Assembly: GCA_963744305.1 (NCBI GenBank)
Contig: CAVUTF010000001.1
Coordinates: 62,001-126,000, forward strand
DNA length: 64,000 nucleotides
Direction: 5' to 3'
Origin: FEN-1219 sp963744305
GTDB taxonomy: Bacteria; Pseudomonadota; Gammaproteobacteria; Steroidobacterales; Rariloculaceae
Below are positions 33,761 to 42,778 of the stretch, in pieces. The notes under the pieces were generated by a model, which was given only the letters and a program-made list of their open reading frames with translations, was not told the DNA's origin and ran no database searches. The translations under genes and the position numbers were made by a program. Numbering within the stretch: the first letter of the stretch is position 1; each line of letters opens with the position of its first letter.

Positions 33761-35448
33761 ATGAGCAAGCGTATATTGCGCAGCAACTTCGAGCCGGGAA
33801 CGACACGCGAAGTCGTGCGGCGCGCGCAGTGGAGAGCGCTTGGATTGTCCGACGCCGACATGCTGAAGCCGAAGATTGCTGTTGTGAACAGCTCGTCCGA
33901 GCTCGCGATCTGCTTCAGCCATCTCGACGGCGTCGCGAAAGTCGTGAAGGAAGCTGTGCGCGCCGCCGGCGGTTTGCCGTTCGAGGTACGCACGGCGGCG
34001 CCTAGCGATTTCATCATTTCCGCGGGAGGGTCGGGCTACATCCTCGCGAGCCGCGATCTCGTCGTGAACGACATGGAGATCGCGATTCAGGGCGCGCAGC
34101 TCGACGGGATGATTTGTCTCACGTCGTGCGACAAGACTCCGCCTGCGCACTTGATGGCCGCCGGCCGCTTCAACATTCCGACCGATCATCGTCGTCTGCG
34201 GGTATCAGCCGAGCGGCGAATACCGCGGCAAGCACGTCGACATCGAGGACGTGTTCCTGGGGTCCGTGCAAGCGCAGTTCGGCAAGCTCGACCGCGCGGA
34301 GCTCACGCAGATGAGCAACAACGCAATCCGCGGGCCGGGCGTCTGCTCCGGCATGGCGACGGCGAACTCGATGCACGTCGTCTGCGAGGCGCTCGGGATG
34401 AGCCTGCCGGGAAGTGCGCCGGTCGCGGCGAACAGCGAGGCGATGTTCGACCTATGCGCGCAAGTCCGGTGAGCGCATCGTGGAAATGGTGTGGGAGGAC
34501 CTGAAGCCGCGCTCGATCTTGACACCTGGCGCATTCCGCAATGCGGTTTCCGCCGTGTTGGCCGTGAGCGGCTCGATCAACTGCATCAAGCATCTTCAAG
34601 CCACCGCCGTCGAGAGCGGCGTCGACGTCGACGTGTTCGGCATGTTCAACGAGGTTGGCACTAGAGTCCCCGTGTTGAGCGCAGTTCGTCCAAATGGAGA
34701 CGACAGCATCGAAGCTTTCGATGCTGCGGGCGGCGCACGCGCTGTGATGAAGCAGCTCGAGCCGCTGCTCGATGGCACCGCCCTGACCGTCACCGGCAAG
34801 ACCGTCAGAGAGAATTTGGCGGGCGTCGTCGTCGCGGACGACAGCGTGATTCGCCCGCTCGACCGGCCGTTTTCCGACAAACCGCCGATTGTCATTTTGC
34901 ACGGCACACTGGCGCCCGAAAGCGCAGTCGTGAAGCTTGGCTTGCGCGATTCGAGTCGCAAAGACCGCTTCAGAGGCAAAGCGATCGTTTACGACGATGG
35001 CTTCGAAGCGATTCGCGGAATTCAAGAGAGCGAGGTGCGGCCCGGGCACGTGCTCGTCGTGCGCGGCATGGGGCCGAAGGGCGGTCCGGGGATGGCGGGT
35101 CCCGCTTCGATGGTCGTTTTCGCGCTGTATTCCGCGAATCTGCAGAACGACGTCGCGTTCGTCTCAGACGGCCAACTGTCCGGCCTGTGTAATAAAGGTC
35201 TCACGGTGGCGGAGGTCTCGCCGGAAGCGGCGGTCGGCGGTCCGCTTGGGCTGGTCGAGAACGACGATGTCATAGCGATCGACGTAGATCGGCACACGCT
35301 CGATCTCGAGGTCGATGCGATGGTGCTCGCAGCGCGCAAGGCCAAGCTCGGCGATCGACCGCTCAAGAAGGCGACGGGGTGGTTGTCGATCTATCAGAGC
35401 CAGGTGCAACCGATGTCGACCGGAGCCGTTCTCGTTAGAGATCTCTGA
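33761..35448 (+). CDS. IlvD/Edd-family dehydratase, two frameshifts (about 560 aa)
   Basis: Iron-sulphur dehydratase of dihydroxy or sugar acids. ATG 33761 follows GGGGA. The N-terminal part has NSSSELAICFSHLDGVAKVVKEAV with a likely cluster Cys, then LTSCDKTPPAHLMAA with the second Cys. In the next frame come NNAIRGPGVCSGMATANSMH (third cluster Cys) and LGMSLPGSAPVAANS. The last frame continues VWEDLKPRSILTPGAFRNAV to the end, including VRGMGPKGGPGM and DGQLSGLCNKG. Frames change near 34190 and 34455, each by one apparent extra base. The sequence is closer to the sugar-acid-type relatives than to true IlvD by the SSSELAICFSHL start; the exact substrate is unknown. Confidence 0.82.
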
Positions 35449-35451
35449 AGA

Positions 35452-36383
35452 ATGTCGCATATGACATTGATAGTGAATGAAATAGGCTCGGACTTCGGGG
35501 CTGAAATCACGGGCGCCGACCTGCATCGGGAGCCCGACGCTCGTCTCGTCGATCAGATCGAAGCCGCGATGGCGCGGTTTGCGCTTGTCGTGTTGCGCGA
35601 CCAGTTCATCAGCGACGAGGAGCAAATCCGTTTCAGCCGCGCATTTGGGCCACTCGAGTTGCCGCCGCACATGGGGCTCAAGCGGTCCGCAGCGCCGGGA
35701 TCTGCAGCAGCGGATTCGCCCTGAGATGTACGACGTGTCGAACATCGACGCAAACGGCGACTTTCTTCCTGACGAGTCCCTCAAGATGGCGTCGAACCGC
35801 GCAAACGAGGAGTTTCATACCGATAGCTCGTTCAACGCGCTGCCCACGAAGTGGTCGCTGCTGTCGGCGCGAATCGTGCCGCCGATCGGCGCCGACACCG
35901 TGTTCGTCGACACGCGGGCAGCGTACGACGCGTTGCCGGACGATCTGAAGATCGAGGCGGAGAACGCGGTCGCGGAGCACTATTTCTGGAAGACTCGTGG
36001 CCGCGCCGGCTTCAACCTGATCACGGACGACATGAAGCGCGCGATGCCGCCGGTTCCGCAGAGAGTGGTCCGCGTGATCCCCGAGTCAGGTCGCAAAGCG
36101 CTGTTGATCGGCAATCACGCGACGCACGTTATCGGTTGGCCGCTCGAAGAAGGCCGGAGGTTTCTTAGAGAAGCTCAACGCGTTCGCGACGCAGCCGCGG
36201 TTCACGTACATCCACAAATGGCGCGCAGGCGACCTCGTCATTTGGGACAATCGCTGCACCTTGCACCGCGCAACTCCGTACGACGTCTTCAAGTACAAGC
36301 GGGATTTGCGGCGCACGACGATCAACGAGCACGGTCCCGAGATCTCATCGACGGACGCATTGGGGATTGCGCAACCGACGTAG
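35452..36383 (+). CDS. TauD/TfdA-family 2-oxoglutarate dioxygenase, two frameshifts (about 300 aa)
   Basis: Fe(II)/2-oxoglutarate oxygenase of small organic acids. The start of the fold is VNEIGSDFGAEITGADLHREPDARLVDQIEAAM, followed by FALVVLRDQFISDEEQIRFSRAFGPLE. The metal-binding HxD is in NEEFHTDSSFNALP (second frame). The distal His lies in the third frame in WDNRCTLHRATPYDVF, with the 2-oxoglutarate Arg in KRDLRRTTI. Frames change near 35690 and 36160, each by one apparent extra base. It begins 3 bases after the IlvD/Edd stop, so it belongs to that operon. The substrate cannot be read; TfdA, TauD and phenoxy-acid relatives all share these motifs. Its end overlaps the convergent aconitase X small-subunit gene. 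Confidence 0.82.
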
Positions 36384-36805
36384 CCACGCGCTTCCGCACT
36401 TCGACGATTCCCGCGTCCGCGTTCACGACGACCCAGTCTCCCGTCTCGATTACCTCGAGCGGGTTCCGGTCGAGCTCGGTGATCGACGGCACGCGCATGA
36501 CGACGGCACCGAGCGCGACTTTGGTCGTCATTTCGTTGAAGATCATCGCCTTCGGTGCCGTGCCCGCCAGTCTCGTGGTGTGAAAGACGACGGACCATCC
36601 GGACGAGCCTTTCGCGCCCGGGAAAAACCAGGACTTTGTCCTTGAAGCTTTGTCCCCGCAACTCGTGGCGCGTCTCGATGATCGAGCCTTGCATCGGGTT
36701 CACGCCGCCCCAGCCGGAGATCGTTTCGCGTGTGACGAGCGCTTCGCCTTCGGCGATTCCTCCGACTACCTTGCGGCCGCGCAGGACAATGGTTTCCTCT
36801 TTCAT
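36322..36805 (-). CDS. Aconitase X swivel (small) subunit, DUF126, one frameshift (about 160 aa)
   Basis: Small subunit of a two-part AcnX enzyme. Starts ATG 36805, overlapping the stop of the large subunit (ATGA), which is the typical AcnX arrangement. The beta-barrel swivel has IVLRGRKVVGGIAEGEALVTRE, ISGWGGVNPMQGSIIETRHELRGQSFKDKVLVFPG, then after a frame change near 36620 LAGTAPKAMIFNEMTTKVALGAVVMRVPSI and VVNADAGIVEV. The conserved Ser in the GSSG-like turn after VLVFPG is close to the shift and cannot be checked. The extreme C-terminus past VEVRKR may be misread. Confidence 0.78.
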
Positions 36806-38088
36806 CTCAGCTCTCCCGTCCAACGTCCGGTCAGAGCTGCGCTGATGCAGTCCTCCGTCGAACCGAACCACGCTTGGATCCCCATGATCGCCGGCAGGTA
36901 ATGGACCTGCTTGGCCGAGTCGAGCGCCGCGACCTTCGTTCCCGGCGGCAGCGCTTGACCGATCGCCGAGCAGGTATCCGTGAGCACGTGCCCGCCGGCA
37001 TCGCGCACGAGCTTCGTGTAGCCGGCGCGGTCCGCGGCTTCCCGAACCACGCGCGACGTGAAGATCCACAGCTTGCAGTTGGGGCTGATCTTGCGGCCGG
37101 CCAGCAGGCGGCACGCCTCTTCGATTTGCTCCAGCGCCGCATGAGGACAGCCGAGCATCACGTAGTCGACGTTCGGATCGCGGGCATTCGCGTTCAAGTT
37201 CTCGTACGTGCGCCGCCGCGCCGCTTTGTCGTAAACGAACGTCTCAATAGCTGTGTTCGCGCCGAACGCCGCGCGTTCCGTCGGGGCCTCCGGAGTAACG
37301 CCGACGATGTGGTACATCTCGACGCCGCCGGAAGAAGCGGCAGCGGCGCCGAAGTGCTTGTAGCGAATGAGATCCGGTTTGCCGTAGCGGCCATTCAGCA
37401 CTGGAATCCGCTCCTGCACGGCGTCACCGACGAAATAGCCGAGCATTCCCCAGTCCATGAGGCTTTCGATCTCGGTCTCGACCCGGATCAGATGCGTGCC
37501 GCGGCGATAGTCGTCTTGATGGAAGCCGAAATCGGGGATCTTGCCAGTGAGCATCGCAGCGCTCGTGCTCTCGCGACCCTCCGTGTTCGTACGCGCACCG
37601 AGCACCGAGTTGCAGTAGACCACCGCGGATGACTCCATCCAAGCGCAGTGCTCACCACGCTTTGGCACGTTGCCTACGAGATAGGGCGTGCACGTCTTCA
37701 ATATCTTGATGCCATGATCCCGCGCGTAAGCTTCGCTTTCGCGGCTGACCCGCGCGGCCTCGGCCGACGCGCCGAGCAGTTGCCAGTTGTCCGGGTCGTA
37801 GCCGCCCTGGAGATGACACGAGTGCGCGTTCACCTGCGGCACGTCGACGAGCTCGTCGCTGTCGAGGTCGAAGAAAGAGAAGATGGCGTCGTAGCCGCCG
37901 CCCTTGTCCTTATAATAGTTCTGCAAGAACACGCTTGCTTGACCCGGAACTCCCGCGACGTTCGTCGTGTCGACGAAGCGTTCTGCTCCGAGTGCCTCGC
38001 CATAGCGCACCAGAAGCTCCATCGCTTTCTGCCGCGCCTTGCCTTTGCGGCCGTCGAGCATTGCATTTTCGTCGTCTGTTAGTTTCAT
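36802..38088 (-). CDS. Aconitase X catalytic (large) subunit (428 aa)
   Basis: Iron-sulphur dehydratase of the aconitase superfamily (DUF521). ATG 38088 has AAGGAAAC upstream; the frame extends further but only into the FAD oxidoreductase gene. Marker segments are MKLTDDENAMLDGRKGKA, NVAGVPGQASVFLQ, VNAHSCHLQGG, LKTCTPYLVGNVPKRGEHCAWMESSAVVYCNSVLGARTN with the cluster Cys residues, and GCPHAALEQIEEACRLLAG. Bacterial AcnX enzymes characterised so far dehydrate cis- or trans-3-hydroxy-L-proline; archaeal ones act on mevalonate 5-phosphate. No proline racemase or pyrroline-2-carboxylate reductase is adjacent, so the substrate may differ here. No frame damage. Confidence 0.88.
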   Translation of the reverse strand: MKLTDDENAMLDGRKGKARQKAMELLVRYGEALGAERFVDTTNVAGVPGQASVFLQNYYKDKGGGYDAIFSFFDLDSDELVDVPQVNAHSCHLQGGYDPDNWQLLGASAEAARVSRESEAYARDHGIKILKTCTPYLVGNVPKRGEHCAWMESSAVVYCNSVLGARTNTEGRESTSAAMLTGKIPDFGFHQDDYRRGTHLIRVETEIESLMDWGMLGYFVGDAVQERIPVLNGRYGKPDLIRYKHFGAAAASSGGVEMYHIVGVTPEAPTERAAFGANTAIETFVYDKAARRRTYENLNANARDPNVDYVMLGCPHAALEQIEEACRLLAGRKISPNCKLWIFTSRVVREAADRAGYTKLVRDAGGHVLTDTCSAIGQALPPGTKVAALDSAKQVHYLPAIMGIQAWFGSTEDCISAALTGRWTGELR

Positions 38089-38111
38089 CAGTTTCCTTCG
38101 GGGCGCCCGCT

Positions 38112-39407
38112 TCAGTCTCTGCGCTCCAAATTGTTTCGCAAACTCTCTTGCAGCCTGCCCATGTTCACTGCGTGCACCGGATCCTTGCCGGCGAGATGCA
38201 GAGCGTGCGCCGCTGCCGTACCCATCGCGATGCACGGACCCATGACGCGAATCGCCGACAACGCCTGCGTGTCTGCATCCACGCAGCGCCCGGCAGCCAC
38301 TACGTTGTCGGCCTCGCTGGGCACCATGCAACTCAAGGGGATGTAGTAGACGTGTCCCTCCGGAAATCGCTCCCAATAGACCGTCTCGGCAGTGTCGTGC
38401 AGCTCGACCCACCAGGCGCATCGCGCGACCGCGTCCGGAGGGCGCTGGGCGTTGCGGATATCCTGCAGGGTCAATTGCCGTCGGCTCACGATCCAGCGTG
38501 TCTGGCGAATGCCTGGATTGCCGTACGCACGGACCCGGGCGGCAGCGAAGATTCGCGGGAACTCGGCTCGCAAGAACGCGATGATGCCGTCCGCCTGCCG
38601 CCGCCCTTCGAACACCATGCGCGCGCTCGCGAGCGGTTCGAGCGGCGTCTGCATGTGGGTGATGTTCGCGAGCATGAAGCCCTTGCCCGGGAAGGGGATC
38701 AGCCAACCGTCATGCCTGACGAGCCCGAACTCCGCGCCCCGTTCCTTGAGGCGCGCGCGCACCTGTTCGATTACTAGATCCTTCACCGCAGTCGGATCGT
38801 AACCTTCGATCAAGAAATTCAAAGAACCATACACGGGCGCCTCGGGCTCGCGCACGGCAAGGCCGGCGCCGTAAGTGATCGTCGCGTCACCGGATGAGTC
38901 CACGTAGCCGTCCGCCGCAACACGGATCGCGCCGAAGCGCGTCGCGAGATCGAGGTGACGTACCCGGCGGTTCTCGAACGCGACGTCCGTGAGCACTGCT
39001 CCGAGCAACGTGTGAACGCCAGCCGCTTCGATCTTGCGCTCCATCCAGCGCGCGAGTCGCACTTCGTCGTACTGGAACATCACGGTCGAATGATGCGAGC
39101 GGGAAAGCGAACCTTCGGCCGTGAGATCAGCAATGAGCTCGTCCGCGATTTCATGAGTGAGCTGATAAGCATGCGGACCGTGACTGTAGAGTCCGATGAT
39201 CGTCCCGATGATCGAGCCGATGGCTTGACCGCCGATGGCCGGCGCGCCGTCGATGAGAATGACCTTGCGCCCGAGCCGTGCCGCGCTGAGCGCCGCCGCT
39301 ACGCCTGAGATGCCGGCGCCGAGCACGCAAACGTCTGCGGCTACAGTCTGCCTGCCGCTGGCACTCGAGCGCCGGACCGTGCGTGTGGGAATGATGTTGC
39401 TCGGCAT
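38112..39407 (-). CDS. FAD-dependent oxidoreductase (431 aa)
   Basis: Intact flavoprotein with an N-terminal dinucleotide fold ADVCVLGAGISGVAAALSAARLG (GxGxxG) and a second FAD-contact block near the C-terminus, VVAAGRCVDADTQALSAIRVMGPCIAMGTAAA. It belongs to the broad FAD_oxidored class that includes succinate-dehydrogenase-like and HdrA-like proteins; the reaction is unknown. It is the first gene of the minus-strand operon with the two aconitase X subunits (24 bases to the large subunit). It is a close paralogue of the broken gene at 32353-33656 (many identical blocks such as GGQAIGSIIGTIIGLY and WERFPEGHVYYIPLSCMVP). Confidence 0.82.
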   Translation of the reverse strand: MPSNIIPTRTVRRSSASGRQTVAADVCVLGAGISGVAAALSAARLGRKVILIDGAPAIGGQAIGSIIGTIIGLYSHGPHAYQLTHEIADELIADLTAEGSLSRSHHSTVMFQYDEVRLARWMERKIEAAGVHTLLGAVLTDVAFENRRVRHLDLATRFGAIRVAADGYVDSSGDATITYGAGLAVREPEAPVYGSLNFLIEGYDPTAVKDLVIEQVRARLKERGAEFGLVRHDGWLIPFPGKGFMLANITHMQTPLEPLASARMVFEGRRQADGIIAFLRAEFPRIFAAARVRAYGNPGIRQTRWIVSRRQLTLQDIRNAQRPPDAVARCAWWVELHDTAETVYWERFPEGHVYYIPLSCMVPSEADNVVAAGRCVDADTQALSAIRVMGPCIAMGTAAAHALHLAGKDPVHAVNMGRLQESLRNNLERRD

Positions 39408-39430
39408 CTCGATCTCAATCGCGGTCCGAG

Positions 39431-39464
39431 TATCTTACTCGGCACGCATCGGTTTTCTCAGTCG
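39431..39464 (-). promoter_or_regulatory. Shared promoter/operator-like element upstream of the FAD oxidoreductase
   Basis: On the minus strand, ACGACTGAGAAAACCGA followed after ten bases by GTAAGATA, 24 bases before the ATG at 39407. It matches the element at 33686-33716 apart from small gaps. The GST gene starts divergently at 39520, so the element could also affect it. Confidence 0.35.
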
Positions 39465-39519
39465 TATGGATTCCGTGCCTTGAAGCGTATTATGAACGCC
39501 CGCCATTGGGAGTCACGGC

Positions 39520-40197
39520 ATGATCGAGCTGTTTACCGCGGCCACGCCGAACGGGTGGAAAGCATCCATCACGCTCGAAGAGCTCGACATCGAGTATCGC
39601 GTTAGGCCGATCTCGTTCGAGAAGAAAGAGCAAAAGGAACCGTGGTTCCTGAAGATCAACCCCAATGGCCGGATCCCCGCGATCATCGATCATAGCAACG
39701 GCCGGTTTGCTGTCTTCGAGTCGGGCGCGATCATGATTTATCTCGCGGAAGCTGCCGGCAAGCTGCTGCCGTTCGACGCTAAGGGGCGCTCTCTCGTCAT
39801 TCAATGGCTGATGTTCCAGATGGGCGGCGTGGGCCCGATGATGGGTCAGGCGAATGTCTTCTACCGTTATGCGCCGGAGCGAATTCCTTACGCCATCGAC
39901 CGCTATCACCGTGAGGTGCGGCGGCTGTTCGAGGTGTTGGACGGCAGACTTGCCGATCACGAGTATCTCGCGGGCGCCTATTCGATCGCCGACATCGCGA
40001 ACTACTCGTGGGTGAGGGGTTATAAGTGGTCCGGCGTCGAAATCGATGGGCTCGATCACTTGAAACGGTGGCTAGCAGCAATCGGGCAACGCCCGGCGGT
40101 GCAGCGCGGGCAGGATGTTCCGGTGCCCACTGACTTCGAGGCGATGCTGAAGAAAGCCGACGAAGCGAAAGCGAAAGTTCAAGGGATTCTGGTTTAG
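39520..40197 (+). CDS. Glutathione S-transferase, YfcG/Ure2p-like (225 aa)
   Basis: Cytosolic two-domain GST. The thioredoxin-fold N-terminus is MIELFTAATPNGWKASITLEELDIEYR, with the TPNGWK turn typical of the YfcG/Nu class. The glutathione site NPNGRIPAIIDHSNG and VFESGAIMIYLAE follow, then the all-helical domain (AGAYSIADIANYSWV with the conserved Asp of the N-capping box). Such GSTs act as disulphide reductases or in aromatic catabolism. It opens a plus-strand operon with the amidohydrolase 12 bases downstream. ATG 39520; a possible -10 (TATTAT, about 39489) precedes it. Confidence 0.9.
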   Translation: MIELFTAATPNGWKASITLEELDIEYRVRPISFEKKEQKEPWFLKINPNGRIPAIIDHSNGRFAVFESGAIMIYLAEAAGKLLPFDAKGRSLVIQWLMFQMGGVGPMMGQANVFYRYAPERIPYAIDRYHREVRRLFEVLDGRLADHEYLAGAYSIADIANYSWVRGYKWSGVEIDGLDHLKRWLAAIGQRPAVQRGQDVPVPTDFEAMLKKADEAKAKVQGILV

Positions 40198-40208
40198 GAG
40201 CCTCGCCG

Positions 40209-41072
40209 ATGAATGTCGACGCACTCGTCGCCATCGACGTGCACACACACGCCGAAGTTTCCGAGCGAGATCCGCAGGGTCCAACGGTGTTCCAAGAAGC
40301 CGCTCAAAAGTACTTCAAGCACGATCATCCGCGGCCGACGATTCCCGAGATCGCTGCCTACTACCGTGAGCGCAAAATCGCGTGCGTGATTTTTTCTGTC
40401 GACGGCGAACGAGCCCGCGGCATCAAGCCGGTTTCCAACGAGGAGGTCGCGGAGCTCGCCGCGCAGAACGCGGACATCATGATTCCGTTTGCGAGCATCG
40501 ATCCTGCCCGCGGCGCCGAGGGTGTTCGCGAAGCGCGGCGTTTGATCGCAAGTTTTGGCGTCAAGGGCTTCAAGTTCCATCCGCAGTTTCAGGAGTTCTA
40601 CCCGAACGACCGCTCGGCCTACCCGCTATACGAGGTGATCGCCGAAGCGGGATTGCCGGCCCTGTTTCATACGGGGCATTCCGGAATGGGCACGGGATTG
40701 CCGGGCGGCGGTGGTATTCGGTTGAAGTACGGAAATCCGATTCACGTAGACGATGTGGCGGTTGATTTTCCGAGCATGCCGATCGTTCTCGCGCATCCGT
40801 CATGGCCGTGGCAAGACGAGGCGCTGTCGATTTGCTTGCACAAGCCGCAGGTCTACATCGATCTTTCGGGGTGGTCGCCGAAGTACTTCCCGCCTCAACT
40901 CGTGCAATACGCAAACACGCAGCTCAAGAAGAAGATTCTGTTCGGCACCGACTATCCTCTGCTGACGCCCGACCGCTGGTTGGCGGATTTCGAGAAGATC
41001 GACATTCGACCCGAAGTCCGGCCGCTGATCTTGAAGCAGAATGCGATAGATTTGCTGAAGCTGCGTTCCTAA
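40209..41072 (+). CDS. Amidohydrolase-family metal-dependent hydrolase (287 aa)
   Basis: TIM-barrel enzyme of the amidohydrolase-2 group, which includes decarboxylases such as gamma-resorcylate decarboxylase and hydratases. Metal-site HxH is in VAIDVHTHAEV at the N-terminus. The later pattern is GVKGFKFHPQFQEF, LFHTGHSG, VLAHPSWPW and FGTDYPLLTP with the catalytic Asp. Starts ATG 40209 with GGAG 8 bases upstream. Context with GST, ALDH and AcnX points to catabolism of an organic acid or aromatic compound. I cannot choose between hydrolase and decarboxylase from sequence alone. Confidence 0.86.
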   Translation: MNVDALVAIDVHTHAEVSERDPQGPTVFQEAAQKYFKHDHPRPTIPEIAAYYRERKIACVIFSVDGERARGIKPVSNEEVAELAAQNADIMIPFASIDPARGAEGVREARRLIASFGVKGFKFHPQFQEFYPNDRSAYPLYEVIAEAGLPALFHTGHSGMGTGLPGGGGIRLKYGNPIHVDDVAVDFPSMPIVLAHPSWPWQDEALSICLHKPQVYIDLSGWSPKYFPPQLVQYANTQLKKKILFGTDYPLLTPDRWLADFEKIDIRPEVRPLILKQNAIDLLKLRS

Positions 41073-41253
41073 GCCCCGTTTCTCTCGATAAATCTTCGGG
41101 AAACCTTGGCTTGCGGCCCCCGATCCGGGGTTCTACACTCGGTACGGTCTCGCGTCGGGGATTGACCATCTCGCGAGCGCCTGCGAAGCGAAGCGGCGCC
41201 GCCCGGACACGACATACACAAAAAGCGAGCAGATCGGTGCAGTGGGGAAGGAC

Positions 41254-42762
41254 ATGAGTGTCGCGATCGCAGCTCAGCGAAAGCCGTCGACGGTGGTCGC
41301 GTCTTTCCTGCGCCGGCCTCCGCGTTTGCTGATCGGCGGCGAGTGGGTCGAGTCCGAATCCGAGACGCGCATCCCTGTTGCGGATCCAGCCACGGGTGAA
41401 GAAATCGCGACTGTCGCCGACGCGAACGCAGCCGACGTCGACAAGGCCGTCGCCGCGGCGCGCGAGGCGTTCGAGAAGGGTGCGTGGCCGAGCATGCAGC
41501 CTGCGGCGCGCGAGGCACTGCTATGGCGTCTCGCCGATCTCATCGATAAGAATTCCGACGAGCTCGCGGAGCTCGAAAGCATCGACAATGGCAAGACGAA
41601 GTTCATGGCGAGCGTCGTGGATGTGCCCGGCGCGCGCAACTACTTCCGCTACATGGCGGGCTGGGCCACCAAGATCGAAGGATCGACGATCGACGTGTCC
41701 GTCGGCGCGCCGCCCGGCGGTAGAGTGCACGCGTATACGCGCCGCGAGCCGGTAGGCGTCGTTGCGCAGATTATTCCGTGGAATTTCCCGCTCGTGATGG
41801 CTGCTTGGAAGCTCGGCCCCGCGCTCGCCGCCGGTTGCACATGCGTGCTCAAGCCCGCCGAGCAGACGCCGCTCACTGCGCTGCGGCTCGGCGAGCTGAT
41901 CGTCGAGGCGGGTTTCCCCGCTGGCGTCGTGAACATACTGACCGGCTACGGTGAGACGACCGGAGCCGCGCTCGTCGCCCATCGCGGCATAGACAAGATC
42001 GCGTTCACCGGGTCGACCTCGGTGGGCAAGTCGATCAACAAAACTGCGACTGATTCCTTGAAGCGCGTTTCGCTCGAGCTTGGCGGCAAGTCGCCAGTAA
42101 TCGTCTTGCCGGACGCCAACGTCGACAATGTTATACGCGGAGCCGCCGGCGCCATCTTTTTCAACGCAGGGCAGGTGTGCGCCGCGGGCTCGCGGCTCTA
42201 CGTGCACCGCAAGATCTTCGACCGCGTCGTCGAGGGCGTTGGCGGAGCGGCCGAAGCGATTCGTTTGGGGCCCGGGCTCGATCCGGACACGCAGATGGGA
42301 CCGCTCGTTTCGCGCGAGCAGCAAGAGCGTGTCTTGGGCTACATAGAGTCGGGACGCTCCGACGGAGCAGCCATCGTTGCCGGCGGGGACGCGCTGGCGC
42401 ATCCCGGCTACTACGTGAAGCCCACGGTGATGGCGAACGTGCAGCAGTCGATGCGCGTCGTGCAGGAGGAAATTTTTGGGCCTGTCGTCGTTGCCGAACG
42501 TTTCGACGATCTCGATCAAGTAGCTGCGCTCGCCAATGATACGCAATACGGCCTGAGCGCGAGCATCTGGTCGAACGATTTGACCGCAGTCCAGCGCCTC
42601 ATTCCGAAAATCCGCGCCGGCACGGTGTGGGTGAATACGCATGGCCCCGTCGACGCGAACATGCCGTTCGGCGGCTTCAAGCACTCGGGCTTCGGCCGCG
42701 AGCATGGTCGCGTCGGCATAGAGATGTACACGGAGTTGAAGTCCGTGTGCATGTTCGTTTGA
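41254..42762 (+). CDS. NAD(P)-dependent aldehyde dehydrogenase (502 aa)
   Basis: ALDH superfamily oxidoreductase. ATG 41254 is preceded by GGGGAAG. Motifs: PWNFPLVMAAWKLGPALAAG (cofactor fold), VKPAEQTPLTALRLGEL-type segment, FTGSTSVGKSI (GxxxxG), the general base Glu in LELGGKSPVIVL, and the nucleophile Cys in FNAGQVCAAGSRLYV. It is most like betaine/phenylacetaldehyde-type dehydrogenases in phrasing. It lies 181 bases downstream of the amidohydrolase, and a TetR gene follows 16 bases later, so both are probably regulated together. The substrate is most likely an aldehyde generated in the pathway of this cluster (inference). Confidence 0.92.
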   Translation: MSVAIAAQRKPSTVVASFLRRPPRLLIGGEWVESESETRIPVADPATGEEIATVADANAADVDKAVAAAREAFEKGAWPSMQPAAREALLWRLADLIDKNSDELAELESIDNGKTKFMASVVDVPGARNYFRYMAGWATKIEGSTIDVSVGAPPGGRVHAYTRREPVGVVAQIIPWNFPLVMAAWKLGPALAAGCTCVLKPAEQTPLTALRLGELIVEAGFPAGVVNILTGYGETTGAALVAHRGIDKIAFTGSTSVGKSINKTATDSLKRVSLELGGKSPVIVLPDANVDNVIRGAAGAIFFNAGQVCAAGSRLYVHRKIFDRVVEGVGGAAEAIRLGPGLDPDTQMGPLVSREQQERVLGYIESGRSDGAAIVAGGDALAHPGYYVKPTVMANVQQSMRVVQEEIFGPVVVAERFDDLDQVAALANDTQYGLSASIWSNDLTAVQRLIPKIRAGTVWVNTHGPVDANMPFGGFKHSGFGREHGRVGIEMYTELKSVCMFV

Positions 42763-42778
42763 GTGTCTTGGAGGACGA

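Noticed and set aside
36802..38706. Possible 634-residue form of the aconitase X large subunit
   Set aside because: The extra N-terminal part is the shadow of the FAD oxidoreductase; ATG 38088 has a good ribosome binding site and the family start.
41110..41140. CCCC-GATC-CGGGG hairpin after the amidohydrolase gene
   Set aside because: Short stem without a T-run; not convincing as a terminator.
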